Part shown: positions 1 through 10,792 of the stretch, one piece after another
Layout: every line of letters begins with the position of its first letter
Numbering within the stretch: the stretch's first letter is position 1
Assembly: GCA_905221615.1 (NCBI GenBank)
Contig: CAJNDT010006013.1
Span: forward strand, 1,392,915-1,456,914
Length of the DNA: 64,000 nt
Reading direction: 5' to 3'
From: Symbiodinium sp. CCMP2592
Taxonomy: Eukaryota > Sar > Dinophyceae > Suessiales > Symbiodiniaceae
Notes under the pieces: model-generated
Told to the model about the DNA's origin: nothing
What the model saw: the letters and a program-made list of their open reading frames with translations, nothing else
The model's database searches: none
Position numbers and translations under genes: made by a program

Positions 1-2
1 CC

Positions 3-3000
3 CGCCGTGGGCATTGCGCCACCTTCCTTGGCACAGCAAAAGGCAAAACACGCTCTACCCAGATAGACTTTATCCTTACTAGACAGCATCATGCCACTCC
101 CAGGTCCAGACTGGCGAGACCGCTGTGGCGAACTCCTTTCGTGCCTGCTGCTGGCATGCGCCACTTACCGATTGAGGCTTGGCTTCCACGACCAGGTAAG
201 CGACATATCATCAGGGGGGCACGACCTCACCGACCCTCACATCACGTCATGGCTCAGGCCCTCTCTCAGAGCCTAGACCTTCGTACTCAGTTGCGTGAGA
301 CTGTCCATCAAATTCTCTGCACCAGGGAACCCCGCAGCACAGATGACCAGGCTGAAGTTGTCAATGCTGCATTGCTTCAGGGCTGGAACCAAGTTGGTGC
401 TTCGAAGGCTCAGCAGGCGGATCATGCAGTGCCTGCTCCGGCCCCCACTACCCAGCTCATTCGTGAACTGTGGCAGGCGCGTGCCAACCTACGAAGTCTG
501 CGTCGAGGTGCCATGGCTTCGCTCTTCACTGCTTGGAGGCAGGTTCTGCGCGTGCAAAGGCTCCAAGGGGAACTGCACAAACGCTGTAGGACTAATAAGC
601 GGGATAAGGTTGAAACGCAGTTGCAGATTGCGGAGTCTAGCAAGGGACCTGCAGAGATTTACCAGGTGGTCAAACGACTGGCACCGAAGTCCCGACGTCT
701 GAGAATCCAGCTTCGTGATGAAGCGGGGGCCCTCTTGTCACAGGAGGGAGAGCTGAAAACTATCGTTGACTACTTTCGTGGTATCTACGGCCCAGATCCT
801 GCCAATAGCACCCCTATTGGGCCCATGAGTAGCTTCTCACTTGAAGACGTAGTTGCTGCACTGCGCAAACTCCAGCCACGTAAAGCTCTTCCTCCACAGA
901 GTGCCCCTGCTGTTCTGTGGAAAGTGTGTGCTACTGAAGTTGCGCCCTGTCTCCATGCAGCCTTGGAGAACTCGCTGCACCAAGACAGCCCTAAACTGCC
1001 CCACCGTTGGCATGATGTAACTGTCTGCTTGATTCCCAAAATCCCGGAAGTAAAGCTGCCGAAGCAACTTCGCCCGATATGTCTTCTGACTCCGGGCAGT
1101 AAGATAGTGGCTACCATGCTTGCGGACAAACTTCGAGGCAGCATCGCAACCTACATGCAGTGCATACCGCAATTTGCATACTTGCCTCAGCGTTCTGCCA
1201 ACGACGCTCTCCTCCGAGTATGCTCACATCTTCATCAATCCCGAGACCTCGCCTATAATGCGAATCCTTCGGTGCATGCAAAGCATGAGGGGGCTAAGAC
1301 ACACAGCCTTCGTGGTGGTGTTGCCTTAAGCTTAGATGTCAACAAAGCCTTCGACGCCTTACCAAGAGGCTACTTGCACCAGGCCTTACGCCGTGCACGC
1401 ATCCCCAATGAGGACATCAACCTCATCATGCACATACATGATGCAGCTCGCATGGTTTATCAGGTAGGTGATCAGCAGGCCTGTGTAAACCTGAATCAGG
1501 GTGTGAGGCAAGGATGCAGCCTATCACCTCTGCTATGGGCGGTAGCAACGGCTAGCCTTTACCTGGATTTAGTTTGCAATCTTCAACAGGCTCAGGTTCC
1601 CTTGGGGGAGCCAACGCTGTACGCGGATGATGTGTTTGCAGCTTGGACAATTCGCAAATTGGCTGATCTGCCATGTGCAATTCGGGCCATGGGCATTTTG
1701 ATTGAGACCCTCGAACGAGCGGGCCTCAGTCTCAGTCTTGACAAGACCGTTGCGCTTATGTGCTTGCGAGGCGGGGCTGCGCAATCCCAGGTTGCGAAGG
1801 TGTGTCGTAAGGATAGTGACGGAAACAAAGTGCTGCAGCTTCGTGTCTTTCAGCGTAGAATCCGGATCCAGGTCAAGAGTACCCATGTCTATCTCGGTGC
1901 TTGCATCGGATATCACAACTTCGAACTCTCAAATCTCCAGCATAGGATGCGGATAGCGTGGGGTACTTTCTGGCGCCTGCACTCCATTTTGCGCAGTCGA
2001 GCTCTTCGGCTCCACACGAAAATTCGACTGTGGAAGGCCTGCGTGTTCAGTGCGTTGCGCTACTCTCTAGTCAGTGTGGGGCAGCCGACGCAAGGTCGCG
2101 CTCTAGTCACCACTATGGTCAACAAACAGTTGCGTCTGATCCTGAAGTCCCCAGCACATCTTCGCCGCACTACTGCCGAGCAGGTCAGACACACTTGCCA
2201 TGTGCCAGACCCGTGGTCCATGCTGCAGAAAGACCTCGAAGTTAGAAACCAACTTCCCCGGCTGTTCAACACCGCCCACTTGCAGAACTGGCTAACCTGT
2301 GTTGCGCATTCGTATGAGCAGATTCCCAGCAGCCAGCGTGAGGGTAATAAGATTGAAAGGGCCTTACTGCACCCCGTCAACAGTGTTCATCACTTTCGTG
2401 CAGTGTGCTGTCCTGTGTGTGGCATAGAGTTTGCTTCACTGTACACGATGAAGACACACGTCACAAAGGAGCACATGAGGAACAAAGGGGAGGTGGAGCT
2501 CGACCCTCTGCAAGAGCTGATCCTTGACATGTATTCTGATGTTACGCAGCGAACGACAGTTCATACGGTCATGCCCAGCACCCTACAGGGAACTGATGCT
2601 CACACCCAATTTGTTTACATGCATGCCCTTGGAGGTATGTCAACTTGTGTCCATTGTCGCAGGCAGTGCAAAACGTGGCAGGATCTTAATCTGCACATTA
2701 CTTCACGCTCGTGCAGAGTATTGTTTCCAGATGGTCTCACTATCCAAGTCCCTACTCACAATCCTAACTCTGTCCCTGCTGCCTACGATACGGCATGCCT
2801 CCAAAAATTTCGACATGGTTGGGAGCTTGGTGCCAAATGGATTGCCTCACAGGGTGAAAAGTGGCTACATCATTGCCCGTGGTGTACGCAGTGGATTGTA
2901 GACACGAAGGCATTGCACATTCACATATCTGCTAAGCATCCTTGGCTGGAAAAGTGTTTTATGCAGGCCAAGTTGTGGCAGTTTCAGCAGCGGAAGGCCT

Positions 3001-4940
3001 TAGTCCTGAGTTCCCCCTGTCGCTACTGCTGCAGAGCCTACAGAGGCCATTCAACTCGGCATGCCACGGAGTGTAAATCCATACTATTTGCACGTATGCT
3101 GACGACGCAGCAGCATGATACCATCACTTGTTCTGCCCAGGCGCATGACGCTCAGTCCCGAAGAGCAGGCGAAGCAGGACCTTGCGGAGGCCACCATGGA
3201 GCTGAGCATGCTCGCGTCCAACCTACGTCAGAGTGGGGGCTTGCAGAGCAGCCTTCTGGGAACCCAGTTGGGCTTCACAGGTACTGGCCAAGAAGCCGAG
3301 GAGCGCCCGGCGAAGTACTCCAAAGACTTGAACAAAGGTCCGGATGGGAAGGGCAGAGGAGCGAATGGCAGGCTGAAGCGCCAATACCAGCCTCGCGGAA
3401 ATCAGGCAGCACGGGAGACAGGAACATCCTCCACTGGCTTGGTGCTGTCCCCAGAGACCATCCAGATGCTCATCAAGTTGCTGCTCCGCCACGAGGACCA
3501 GTTGGCCACGTTCAGGTTGTCGACAGCATGGGTGTTCTTCCTCTCGGCAGAGAAGCCGGTGGAGATCATCGAGACGCTCTACGCAACTGCGACGCAGTGG
3601 CGCCATCAGAAGCTCAACGATCCTGCCTCTTTGAAGAACCCGATGAGAGTGATACTCTTTCAGGCTACCTGGAAGGAGATGTACACGCGCGCAGAGAACA
3701 TTCGCACCAAGGAGGACGCCAAGCAGACGGCCGTAGACATGGGCATCTACGACGAGGCCAAGGGCTTCCCGTACCAGATCTGGAACCCCAAGGAACAGAA
3801 AGCTCAGACCGACGAGACCAGGGACCCGCTGCCGCTGGACAAGGTGCTGGCGCTGACGGCCGAGTTGATGAAGCTGGCGGCGGGCAATGGCGTCATCACG
3901 CGGTACCACTGCACGCGCCCCCTGACGGAGGAGATGAAGGGCACCATGACCACGTGGCTCATGGAAGTGGGATTGCGAGATGCCGGATGCAATCGCATTT
4001 GGGAGATCTTGTCCATCCTGAAGGGCAATGCATCGATGAAGCTGATTGGAGGGGCCGTCCGCGAGGAGCGTCTCCAGCGCACGCCACTCGCCCAGGCGCT
4101 TGCGCAGCAGCTGACGAGGCAGCACGAAAGCGTCTGTTGCAACTAAGGCTGCATAATCCCTCCAATTTCTGCTACTCCCACTCCTGTCTTCTTGCATACC
4201 TGTGGACGGCCACTGCTGTTGCACCCATTCAGCAGGCAGTGAAGCATCAGGCTGTCCTTCAGCTGCTACAGGCCGCTCTGTCCTCCGTTCGGCCTGTTCA
4301 CCTGTGGAGTCATATCCAGTGGCGACAGGCCTTCAGGGCCTGGTCGGCACCGAGCAGGCAGCACGATGCTGCTGACTTCTTGCTCATGCTGAATGATCAA
4401 CTAAAGGCGGGTTGTTTTCGTAAGGATTGGCTTGCTTTTCACCGGGAGCATGGAGGGTGTGTCGATGCAGGCACCTCTTGCCCGCTCGCGCTCACAGCTG
4501 TGCAAGTAACCGCCTCAGACACTGCAGGCAGCCGCCTGGGTGCGGAGGTCTCACTGCAAGACATAGTGACGCAGTGGCAGCATCAGGAACACACTCATGC
4601 ACTTGCAGCAGGTGCCCAAGCATGCGCGCTACATCTGAACCGCTTTAGGCTAGTGCAGGGCACTGCCACGAAAGTCCTCTACCCTGCCTTGACTCCACAT
4701 GAAATCATGCTTCCAATGTGGTGTGGTACCGAAGTGGTTCAAACTAGTTTCCGCCTTCAAGCCATGGTTGTTCATTTAGGGGAGTCGATGCATACAGGGC
4801 ACTATCGCTCTGTCCTGGTGAGGGGTGACAGACGATGGTACTACACGAATGACAATGCTGAAGCTGTGCTCGTCTGCAGAGAAGCTGACTTCCAGGAGAT
4901 CGCTCACAATGTTTATATCGTCTTTTATGCTCGCATGTGA
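3..4940 (+). CDS. LINE A polyprotein (5' partial): EN tail, RT, zinc fingers, USP-like protease
   Basis: The frame is open from the window edge to a TGA at 4938-4940, so the 5' end is missing. The first ~45 codons hold the end of an APE-type endonuclease (TQIDF, then GMRHLP). RT follows, with LRPICLL near 1070, a DVNKAFD motif A near 1340, RQGCSLSP near 1508 and YADD at 1620-1631. Four Cys/His fingers lie near 2407, 2649, 2875 and 3018. The end is a ubiquitin-specific-protease-like domain: Cys box SNFCYSHS near 4165, QHDAADF near 4360, LHLNRF near 4630, and His box GHYRSV near 4798 followed by WYYTND. The protein would copy its own RNA into nicked DNA (target-primed reverse transcription); the protease substrate is unknown. 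Between fingers and protease (about 3115-4146) this frame gives compositionally odd sequence, because a different ORF is coded there in another frame. Catalytic motifs look intact. Domain calls are confident; how the product is expressed is inferred. Confidence 0.88.
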   Translation, partial: RRGHCATFLGTAKGKTRSTQIDFILTRQHHATPRSRLARPLWRTPFVPAAGMRHLPIEAWLPRPGKRHIIRGARPHRPSHHVMAQALSQSLDLRTQLRETVHQILCTREPRSTDDQAEVVNAALLQGWNQVGASKAQQADHAVPAPAPTTQLIRELWQARANLRSLRRGAMASLFTAWRQVLRVQRLQGELHKRCRTNKRDKVETQLQIAESSKGPAEIYQVVKRLAPKSRRLRIQLRDEAGALLSQEGELKTIVDYFRGIYGPDPANSTPIGPMSSFSLEDVVAALRKLQPRKALPPQSAPAVLWKVCATEVAPCLHAALENSLHQDSPKLPHRWHDVTVCLIPKIPEVKLPKQLRPICLLTPGSKIVATMLADKLRGSIATYMQCIPQFAYLPQRSANDALLRVCSHLHQSRDLAYNANPSVHAKHEGAKTHSLRGGVALSLDVNKAFDALPRGYLHQALRRARIPNEDINLIMHIHDAARMVYQVGDQQACVNLNQGVRQGCSLSPLLWAVATASLYLDLVCNLQQAQVPLGEPTLYADDVFAAWTIRKLADLPCAIRAMGILIETLERAGLSLSLDKTVALMCLRGGAAQSQVAKVCRKDSDGNKVLQLRVFQRRIRIQVKSTHVYLGACIGYHNFELSNLQHRMRIAWGTFWRLHSILRSRALRLHTKIRLWKACVFSALRYSLVSVGQPTQGRALVTTMVNKQLRLILKSPAHLRRTTAEQVRHTCHVPDPWSMLQKDLEVRNQLPRLFNTAHLQNWLTCVAHSYEQIPSSQREGNKIERALLHPVNSVHHFRAVCCPVCGIEFASLYTMKTHVTKEHMRNKGEVELDPLQELILDMYSDVTQRTTVHTVMPSTLQGTDAHTQFVYMHALGGMSTCVHCRRQCKTWQDLNLHITSRSCRVLFPDGLTIQVPTHNPNSVPAAYDTACLQKFRHGWELGAKWIASQGEKWLHHCPWCTQWIVDTKALHIHISAKHPWLEKCFMQAKLWQFQQRKALVLSSPCRYCCRAYRGHSTRHATECKSILFARMLTTQQHDTITCSAQAHDAQSRRAGEAGPCGGHHGAEHARVQPTSEWGLAEQPSGNPVGLHRYWPRSRGAPGEVLQRLEQRSGWEGQRSEWQAEAPIPASRKSGSTGDRNILHWLGAVPRDHPDAHQVAAPPRGPVGHVQVVDSMGVLPLGREAGGDHRDALRNCDAVAPSEAQRSCLFEEPDESDTLSGYLEGDVHARREHSHQGGRQADGRRHGHLRRGQGLPVPDLEPQGTESSDRRDQGPAAAGQGAGADGRVDEAGGGQWRHHAVPLHAPPDGGDEGHHDHVAHGSGIARCRMQSHLGDLVHPEGQCIDEADWRGRPRGASPAHATRPGACAAADEAARKRLLQLRLHNPSNFCYSHSCLLAYLWTATAVAPIQQAVKHQAVLQLLQAALSSVRPVHLWSHIQWRQAFRAWSAPSRQHDAADFLLMLNDQLKAGCFRKDWLAFHREHGGCVDAGTSCPLALTAVQVTASDTAGSRLGAEVSLQDIVTQWQHQEHTHALAAGAQACALHLNRFRLVQGTATKVLYPALTPHEIMLPMWCGTEVVQTSFRLQAMVVHLGESMHTGHYRSVLVRGDRRWYYTNDNAEAVLVCREADFQEIAHNVYIVFYARM
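3115..4146 (+). CDS. ORF2-like basic protein nested inside LINE A
   Basis: This 343-codon ORF starts with ATG at 3115 (a second in-frame ATG is at 3145) and ends with TAA at 4146. It lies wholly inside the open frame of the LINE A polyprotein but in a different frame. The order is a polar start, a basic Gly/Lys/Arg/Gln linker (about residues 60-100), then a ~230-residue domain. That domain matches ORF2 of element D (35566-36465) at several points: LLRHEDQL against LALRHDEQI, WNPKEQK against WSPTDQK, and TRPLTEEM against SRPLAESM. The layout (basic linker plus compact domain) suggests a nucleic-acid-binding gag/ORF1p-type role, which is inference. Codon use is rich in G/C at third positions, unlike the flanking RT and protease, which also leaves long open frames on other strands. 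It may be an inserted or moved ORF2, expressed by internal start or frameshift. Confidence 0.75.
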   Translation: MIPSLVLPRRMTLSPEEQAKQDLAEATMELSMLASNLRQSGGLQSSLLGTQLGFTGTGQEAEERPAKYSKDLNKGPDGKGRGANGRLKRQYQPRGNQAARETGTSSTGLVLSPETIQMLIKLLLRHEDQLATFRLSTAWVFFLSAEKPVEIIETLYATATQWRHQKLNDPASLKNPMRVILFQATWKEMYTRAENIRTKEDAKQTAVDMGIYDEAKGFPYQIWNPKEQKAQTDETRDPLPLDKVLALTAELMKLAAGNGVITRYHCTRPLTEEMKGTMTTWLMEVGLRDAGCNRIWEILSILKGNASMKLIGGAVREERLQRTPLAQALAQQLTRQHESVCCN

Positions 4941-5250
4941 TTCGTGCCTTCGCGATATGCTCTGGATTGTGGTGCTACCACGCCGGGCATCTAATCTTCA
5001 TCAGGATGGGATTGCGGTGTACCCGCGCCTGTCCTAAACTTTTTGAATACACTTTTCACGCGCCTCTCTTTCGAGGGCTTATCTGTAGGTTGCTTAATGG
5101 CTCTTCGGAGCGGACCTGCAGTGTTGCTGGCACTAGGCCAGGTGGTAGTCACCAGGAACCTGTCCTGCTAACAGGTCGCTTAGCACTGCTCTTTGTCTCT
5201 ACGATGGGACTAGTCGCACCGAGTGCTGCGCTTGAAGTGAAGTGAAAAAA
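4941..5250 (+). other. 3' untranslated region of LINE A
   Basis: No ORF of note follows the LINE A stop. A GAAGTGAAGTGAAAAAAG stretch at about 5235-5251 may be the element's 3' end, but no second copy is present to fix the boundary. Confidence 0.4.
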
Positions 5251-7980
5251 GCTTGTTCGTTTATGTTTTTGTGCGTTGTTAGACTGTTCCTGTGTTTGTG
5301 AATCTGCGCCAGTGTGTAGCCAGACATTCCTTGTAGAACGTCGTTTGGCACTTTGCATCAAGCCTTCAGCAGCGAAACTTCCTGCAGAACCCCACGATAT
5401 ACCACTAGGTAGCGCGACGCTTGAGTGTCACCGAAGTCTTCCAGGAACCTTTTGCAAAGTTTAATGTGGATCCAGTGCAGAATATGCACGAAGACGTGCG
5501 TTCAAAATTTTCTGAGATATTGCGAACATAAACCGCAAGTAAGTTTGGAATCCGTTTTTTTGTTCGGGGCATTGGACTGGAATCGATTCTCTTCTGTAGC
5601 TCGAAAACGCTTGCAATTGCTTGCACACATCCTATTTGCGTGGTTGAACAGCAAACCAATTTTTCTGAATCAAAGCATGCAAAGGCCCAAGGCTTGAAGA
5701 ACAGGTCGAGCGATTGTCATGTGATCATTGGATTTGTTTGGTATTTTGCTTAGGACAGAAACATGTCAGACATAGAGTCGTTGTGGTTCGGATTGGATGT
5801 AGTTCTTGATTTATTCCACACGGCATGAAAGTGTGTAGAAACCTGAGGCATCCAGTGAGGTCATTATTTTAACGTCATCGAATAGGTCATCGAACACCTC
5901 AAAGCGGAGGCAGTGCGGTGCTAGCATCGCCTTTCAGTTTGAAAGCCGATGTGGTCATGGACCTAGGGGCTTACGACTTTACTTTTCAAAGCTAGGATCT
6001 GCTTTTTTTTCGTCCGTGCTGGGCAACGTTCAGGCAGCGTGCAGAGAGAGAGGGAGCGATCCAGTGAGGTGACAGCGGAAGGCGTGAAAAAGATAGCATT
6101 AATTGCCCCGTCTTGTCAATTCGGTTCGGACTTGGAGTTTAGATGGGTGATCAGTTCTTCGTCTGGAGGCTTGCGTCGTACTGTTTCGCACATGTGCGCA
6201 TGAAGATTGTATGGTTGTTTTTGCAAACATCATCTGCCCAGTCTGGTGCGGCAGATAAGGCTTCGTCAGATTTCGAGTCAGAAAAGAATCATGAAGCACA
6301 CTCATGACTTCTGTGCATGAACTCATCGTTTTTGTCCAAATTCAGTGACCGGGGTTTAGATGCAATGTTAAGCCGAGGTGTGCCGCCGCAGTTTTAGGTT
6401 GAAGCGATTCATGCTCCCGCTGTTTGCTTCGAAAGCGTGCTAGGCCGGACCACGGTGGTTTCGAAGCTATCATCCAGAGTGAACGTTCGGACTCTAGTTC
6501 GTTTGCGAAACTGAAAGCATCGTGTGTCCAGAAAGACTTCACGGCTGTGTTGTTCATCATGTTGTCACTGACAGGATGGTTGACATGCAGCTCGGCAGCC
6601 CGCTTCATAGAACTGCTCGAATTTGCTGAAATCATGCAAGTTGCCTGGAGGTTGTTGAATTGTTCGGTTACAGAAAGCCTGCCTTTGTGATGCGCCTACC
6701 TGCAGAAGTGAGCCTCATGGACTCATGGTGGTACAGTTTACGTGGGACAATATGGGGCACAACCGTTAGCCGCATCAACCTTTACATTGGGCAAACAGTG
6801 CCGTGTGACCACAACCGGAGACCGAAAGCTTCCGAAAGCTGTCAGCTTCATGAGATGTCATGGGCAGCTCGAAACAGGCATCCTGACTTCCCTGTCAAAC
6901 CACACCAGAAACCTCAAAGGCCAGAATCTCAAAGCTTCAAGTCCAGTTTTGCTGCTGGACTGAGGTTGTCTGAAGCAGTGCCGGTGCTCTTCACGGCACA
7001 AATCGCACGGAAGAAACCGGTTTCATGGCCTGGAATGGGATCATCAGAACGACCCCCCAAACTGTCTCTCGGACATTTCGAAGAGTTGCCACGCCCTTTT
7101 GCCCGAAGACGTGGCACCTACTTCATTGTCAAGTTCAGCTATGTTAGCCATTGGCCTTTTTGAAAGGCAGAGCGGCTTCACCGCTCGGGATGTCTGGTCT
7201 TATTCAAGAAGCAAATAAACATCCTTGCAAAAGTGCAGGTTTTCCACATGCTTGGGTGCGCGCTAATTCTCGGAGTTTCAAGGCTACTGGGCTGAGGATG
7301 AAGTTGTTCGAGGTGACTGGAGTTTCTGTAGAGTTTCTTCGGATTGAAGGTGCTGCATGGTTCAAGCTTTTGCCTTGTCTACATCCGCGTTCTGTGTGTT
7401 TCTGAAGGAAGCCGGTCGGTGAACCAAAACCTGCCCAATACCGAGAACAAGAGTTAACCAGGGATTCAGCCTGGCAAAGGTCTGGCGTGAGGGCCGGTTG
7501 CACTTCGCCCGTGGTAGCGCCGTCCTCCTAGATGAGGTTGGGCAGCGACTGGAGGCATCGCATCAACGTGATGAAGATTCCGGAGTCAAGGTTCGCAGCT
7601 TTAGCGTACAAGGTCTTCGAGCGTAGAGTTCACCGACTCGAATGTTTGGGATTTTGGCGTTGCGAACGAACCTGATGCGCGGTAAATGGCTCCTGCGCGA
7701 ACATTCAGCTGTGGACTCTCCATGAATTAGCCCGTCTCTACAAGAAACACCTGGCTGCACGGAGAAGGGAATCCCACATGCTTGAAAGGCGACTCCGGCA
7801 GATGGACTTCAGAAGCGGCTGAAGCAAGGTGCGTCAGAGTGGGACTGTGCATTCTTGTTAAAGCTTCGAAGAACTTCTCCGGCAAGCCTGGTGTCAACTC
7901 CAACCCAGTGCCATTGACAAGTGCATGTCGGGTTTTCTTGGCAGAGGAGTCAAGTGGAGGTTCTGAGATCACGATGCACT
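5251..7980. other. Intergenic, no gene recognised
   Basis: Only short open frames occur, on both strands (the longest plus-strand one is 167 codons near 6660-7163), and none shows a domain or a motif I recognise. The base composition resembles the other non-coding parts of the window. Confidence 0.5.
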
Positions 7981-7984
7981 TGAG

Positions 7985-8160
7985 TGTGAGTGTGCCCGTG
8001 CGTGCGCGCGCGTGGCGCAAATGCGTGTGTGTGTCTGTGTGTGTGTGTGTGGGTGTCTCTGTGTGTGTGTGTGTTGGTGTGTTGGCGTGTTTGTGTGTGT
8101 GTGTGTGTGCGCGTGCATGCATGCGTGTGTGCGTGCGCGTGTGCGCGTGTGTGCACGAGT
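7985..8160. repeat. (GT)n compound microsatellite
   Basis: Imperfect GT/GC dinucleotide tract of about 175 bases, mixed with GCGT and GTGTTG units. Open frames across it translate to Cys/Val repeats and are not genes. Confidence 0.95.
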
Positions 8161-8164
8161 GATT

Positions 8165-9595
8165 TTGTGTCTGTGCTCGCCTGTACGGTTAGAACCAAGT
8201 TGGGATTCTTGTGTGGTCTCGAATCTTGACCCGAGGAATTTCCAGGTTTATATTTCTGTTATACCCTCACAACACACTTCATGAAAATCCGAAGACTCCC
8301 AGGCAGCAAGTCTCAACGAAGCGAAGAGCCGTCACAGCTCAAGGTGGTGAGTTCCGTCTGGAGCGGCACAAGATTCTCCTGGAGCCAAGCGAGTCTGTTG
8401 GGAATCAGCAGACGACCTCGACAAACAGTGAGGTCCTTTTGAGTGTCCAGGCGAGATCCTTGAGTTTTGACTTGTTGCACCGATGGGACACGAAGCGCCG
8501 CCTGGAGTCTAGTCTGGCAAATTTGCAACAGCATCCTCCATGTCCAAGCATGCAGGCGATGATGCGCAGGTGTCAAATTGAGTGCCCAGTTGTTGCAGGG
8601 ATCCAACACCTGATGGCTTGCGGCCGCAGATGCCGGTACAAAAGCTCTGTAACCAGATGATGGCATGATGAACGCATAATGCAGTTATATAGCATGTTCT
8701 TGTCGCCTGTAGTTGCATCACTTGATGTGGAAGTACGTTTCATTCTTTTGGGGACGGTCATCGATCCAAAGTATGGCAAACCAGGGCATGTGTCACGGTG
8801 GCCAGCATTTTTTTTGTTTGGTTGCTGGGAGGGGAGCCGACCAAAAACAAGCTGGCATCACCACTGACCCTAAGGTCCGCAGCATGTCTCCGGGGCTTCC
8901 GTTGCCGCCTCGATCCCAGTAATTGTTCCTTGTGCTGGAGTTGGCTTCTTAGTGAGAGCTTCTATCCATCCGGATTCGACCGGACCCAGTAGCCATTCAT
9001 TAGTGACGAGCTAGTGAAGCATGTCTCGGAACCGGTGTGGGAAGTGTGCTCAGTTGGACGTTCCGCTTCGCCACGCAACTGCTCTGCATCAAAACCGCAG
9101 ATCGTTGGAACACAAACTCTGAATCTCTCCAAAGCTGACATCCCATGACACTACACCATATGCCAAGAATCCAACGTCGAGTGCTCCCATGCAAAGTAAC
9201 TCTTCATCGAGAGACTGCTTAGCCTCCCAAACTAAGTGTAGTGCAGGCCGAGTATCTTTGGTAACTCTGATGCAGCTGGACTCCACTTTCTTGTTTTCGG
9301 CTTTTCGGCCAAGCTGATGCTTGGGCACAGCCTCGAAGTGCAACTGACCCAAGCCCCAAGTCCCAAGAGCCTGAGTTAGTTGCAACTCGAAAGGCGCCGT
9401 TCCGTGCACCACGGTCGACAACGCGCCTGCTGCATGCCCAGTTGATGAAGGCCGCGGTGCAGGCAAGTCGGTGCAACGACTAGCAACAGTGTGGTGTAGG
9501 GTCATGCTCATACGGGATGCCTAATCAACTGACTCAGGATACAAGCTAATGGCGAAGAGACGACTGTGATGCGTGTAATGTTGGTAAGGGGCGGT
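8165..9595. other. Intergenic, no gene recognised
   Basis: No domain, RNA gene or clear repeat seen. Small open frames on both strands look random. Confidence 0.5.
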
Positions 9596-9599
9596 GATT

Positions 9600-9805
9600 T
9601 TGTTGACGTTGTTTTGATGTTGATGTCAACGAGGATGACGATCATGACGATCACAATGCTGCTGCTGCTGATGATGTTGCTGTTGTAGTCGTAGTGGTCG
9701 TGGTTGTTCTGGTTGTTGTGTTTGTCGTGGCGGTTGTGGTTGTGGTAGTGGTTGTGGTTGTATGTGGTTGTGGGTCTGGTTGTTGTTGTTGTTGTTGTTG
9801 GTACA
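9600..9805. repeat. Degenerate GTT/GTG trinucleotide tract
   Basis: Irregular GTT, GTG and GAT triplets ending in a clean (TTG)n run at about 9779-9800. It resembles the (TTG)n tails of LINEs B, C and D, so it could be an old plus-strand LINE tail, but no LINE 3' sequence is recognisable upstream. Confidence 0.8.
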
Positions 9806-9952
9806 GACAAAAAGAGCAGCCCGTACTTGTTGTTAATTAGAAGCAATTGGGAATGCTTCCGGCGACCGCATAGGGTGCCTGTAGAGTTTTGGGAAGTGCA
9901 AGCCATGGTTTACATAGCAACTGCCTCATGATAGAAATGCGGTGTAGGCTGG

Positions 9953-10094
9953 GGGGTCAAAACAACAGACGGGGCTCCAGTTTTTGCCTCTCCTACAGGG
10001 GGTAGAGACAAAGGCACCAGCGAAATCAGGACTTTGTCTCTACCCCCTATAGTAAAGGCAAAAACTGGAGCCCCGTCTGTTTTTGTGACCCCCC
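9953..10094. repeat. Foldback element: ~60-bp inverted arms, 18-base loop
   Basis: The left arm (about 9953-10013) and right arm (about 10032-10094) are near-perfect reverse complements, including GACGGGGCTCCAGTTTTTG against CAAAAACTGGAGCCCCGTC and GGGGGTAGAGACAAAG against CTTTGTCTCTACCCCC. They are separated by 18 bases (10014-10031) and bordered by G and C runs. Related half-units lie at 23826-23885 and near 24597. This looks like a small foldback or MITE-type repeat. Confidence 0.9.
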
Positions 10095-10308
10095 CCCCTT
10101 TACAACAACCGCCCACATTACACCACATTTCCACCACAGGTATAGGAATTTGCGATATCCAGAAGGGGTTCTGATGGGTGTTGGAAGGGCTTGTCCGGAA
10201 TTTTGAGGGGTTTGCATTGGATACCCGTACACTCAAAACTATAGCTACCAGTTACTATACAATAGTTTGTACAGGCCTTGCAAATGCATAATCTGCACAG
10301 CGGGGAAC

Positions 10309-10545
10309 TGAAATACACACCAAATCCATTGAAAATACACACCAAAATCATTGAAATACACACCAAATACACACCAAATTCACTGAAATACGCACCAAAC
10401 TCACTGAAATACACATTAAATCCACTGAAATACACACCAAATCCATTGAAATACATACGAAATCCATCGAAATCCATTGAAATGCATACCAAATCCATTG
10501 AAATACAGACGAAATCCATTGAAAATACACACCAAACAGTATACA
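10309..10545. repeat. 21-bp minisatellite
   Basis: About eleven imperfect units of the form TGAAATACACACCAAATCCAT in tandem. The open frames on both strands that cross it are by-products of the repeat. Confidence 0.92.
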
Positions 10546-10565
10546 TCACAGGCATCCACAGGCAC

Positions 10566-10567
10566 TG

Positions 10568-10600
<33 letters not shown>

Positions 10601-10606
10601 GGTTGT
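10566..10606. repeat. (TTG)n tract directly before LINE B
   Basis: A clean TTG run ending in GTGGTTGT, abutting the 5' end of element B. D and E are bordered in the same way at about 30765-30789 and 40858-40877. Confidence 0.92.
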
Positions 10607-10623
10607 AAGCCTCTCGGCTCAGG
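10605..10623 (+). other. Spliced-leader-like 5' end of LINE B
   Basis: GTAAGCCTCTCGGCTCAGG aligns with the dinoflagellate spliced leader core GTAGCCATTTTGGCTCAAG with two one-base gaps and three substitutions. It sits at the 5' boundary of the element. It could be a relic of a trans-spliced mRNA copied into DNA, or chance. Confidence 0.45.
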
Positions 10624-10792
10624 AAAGGTCAGGCTAGTACAGTTGCCTTTTTCCTTTCTTGCCATGGCATTTGTCAGCGCCTGAGCAGTCCCGGTCCCAA
10701 GTCCGGGAGGGAGTATTAGATTTACAGCTCTCTAACATCTCCCAGAGGTGAGGGTTGTCGGTATTGCGAAGCCGACAGGAGCCGTACTCAAC

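Noticed and set aside
3223-4224. Minus-strand ORF of 333 codons opposite the nested ORF2 of LINE A
   Set aside because: Leu/Arg/Gln-rich shadow caused by G/C-rich third positions; no motif, and both plus-strand frames have homologues.
6660-7163. 167-codon plus-strand ORF
   Set aside because: Starts from a non-ATG codon and has no recognisable motif or codon pattern.
7950-8198. Open frames across the (GT)n tract
   Set aside because: They translate to pure Thr/His or Cys/Val repeats in several frames.
10118-10555. Minus-strand ORF across the 21-bp minisatellite
   Set aside because: A repeat of the 21-base unit, which has no stop in some frames; not a gene.
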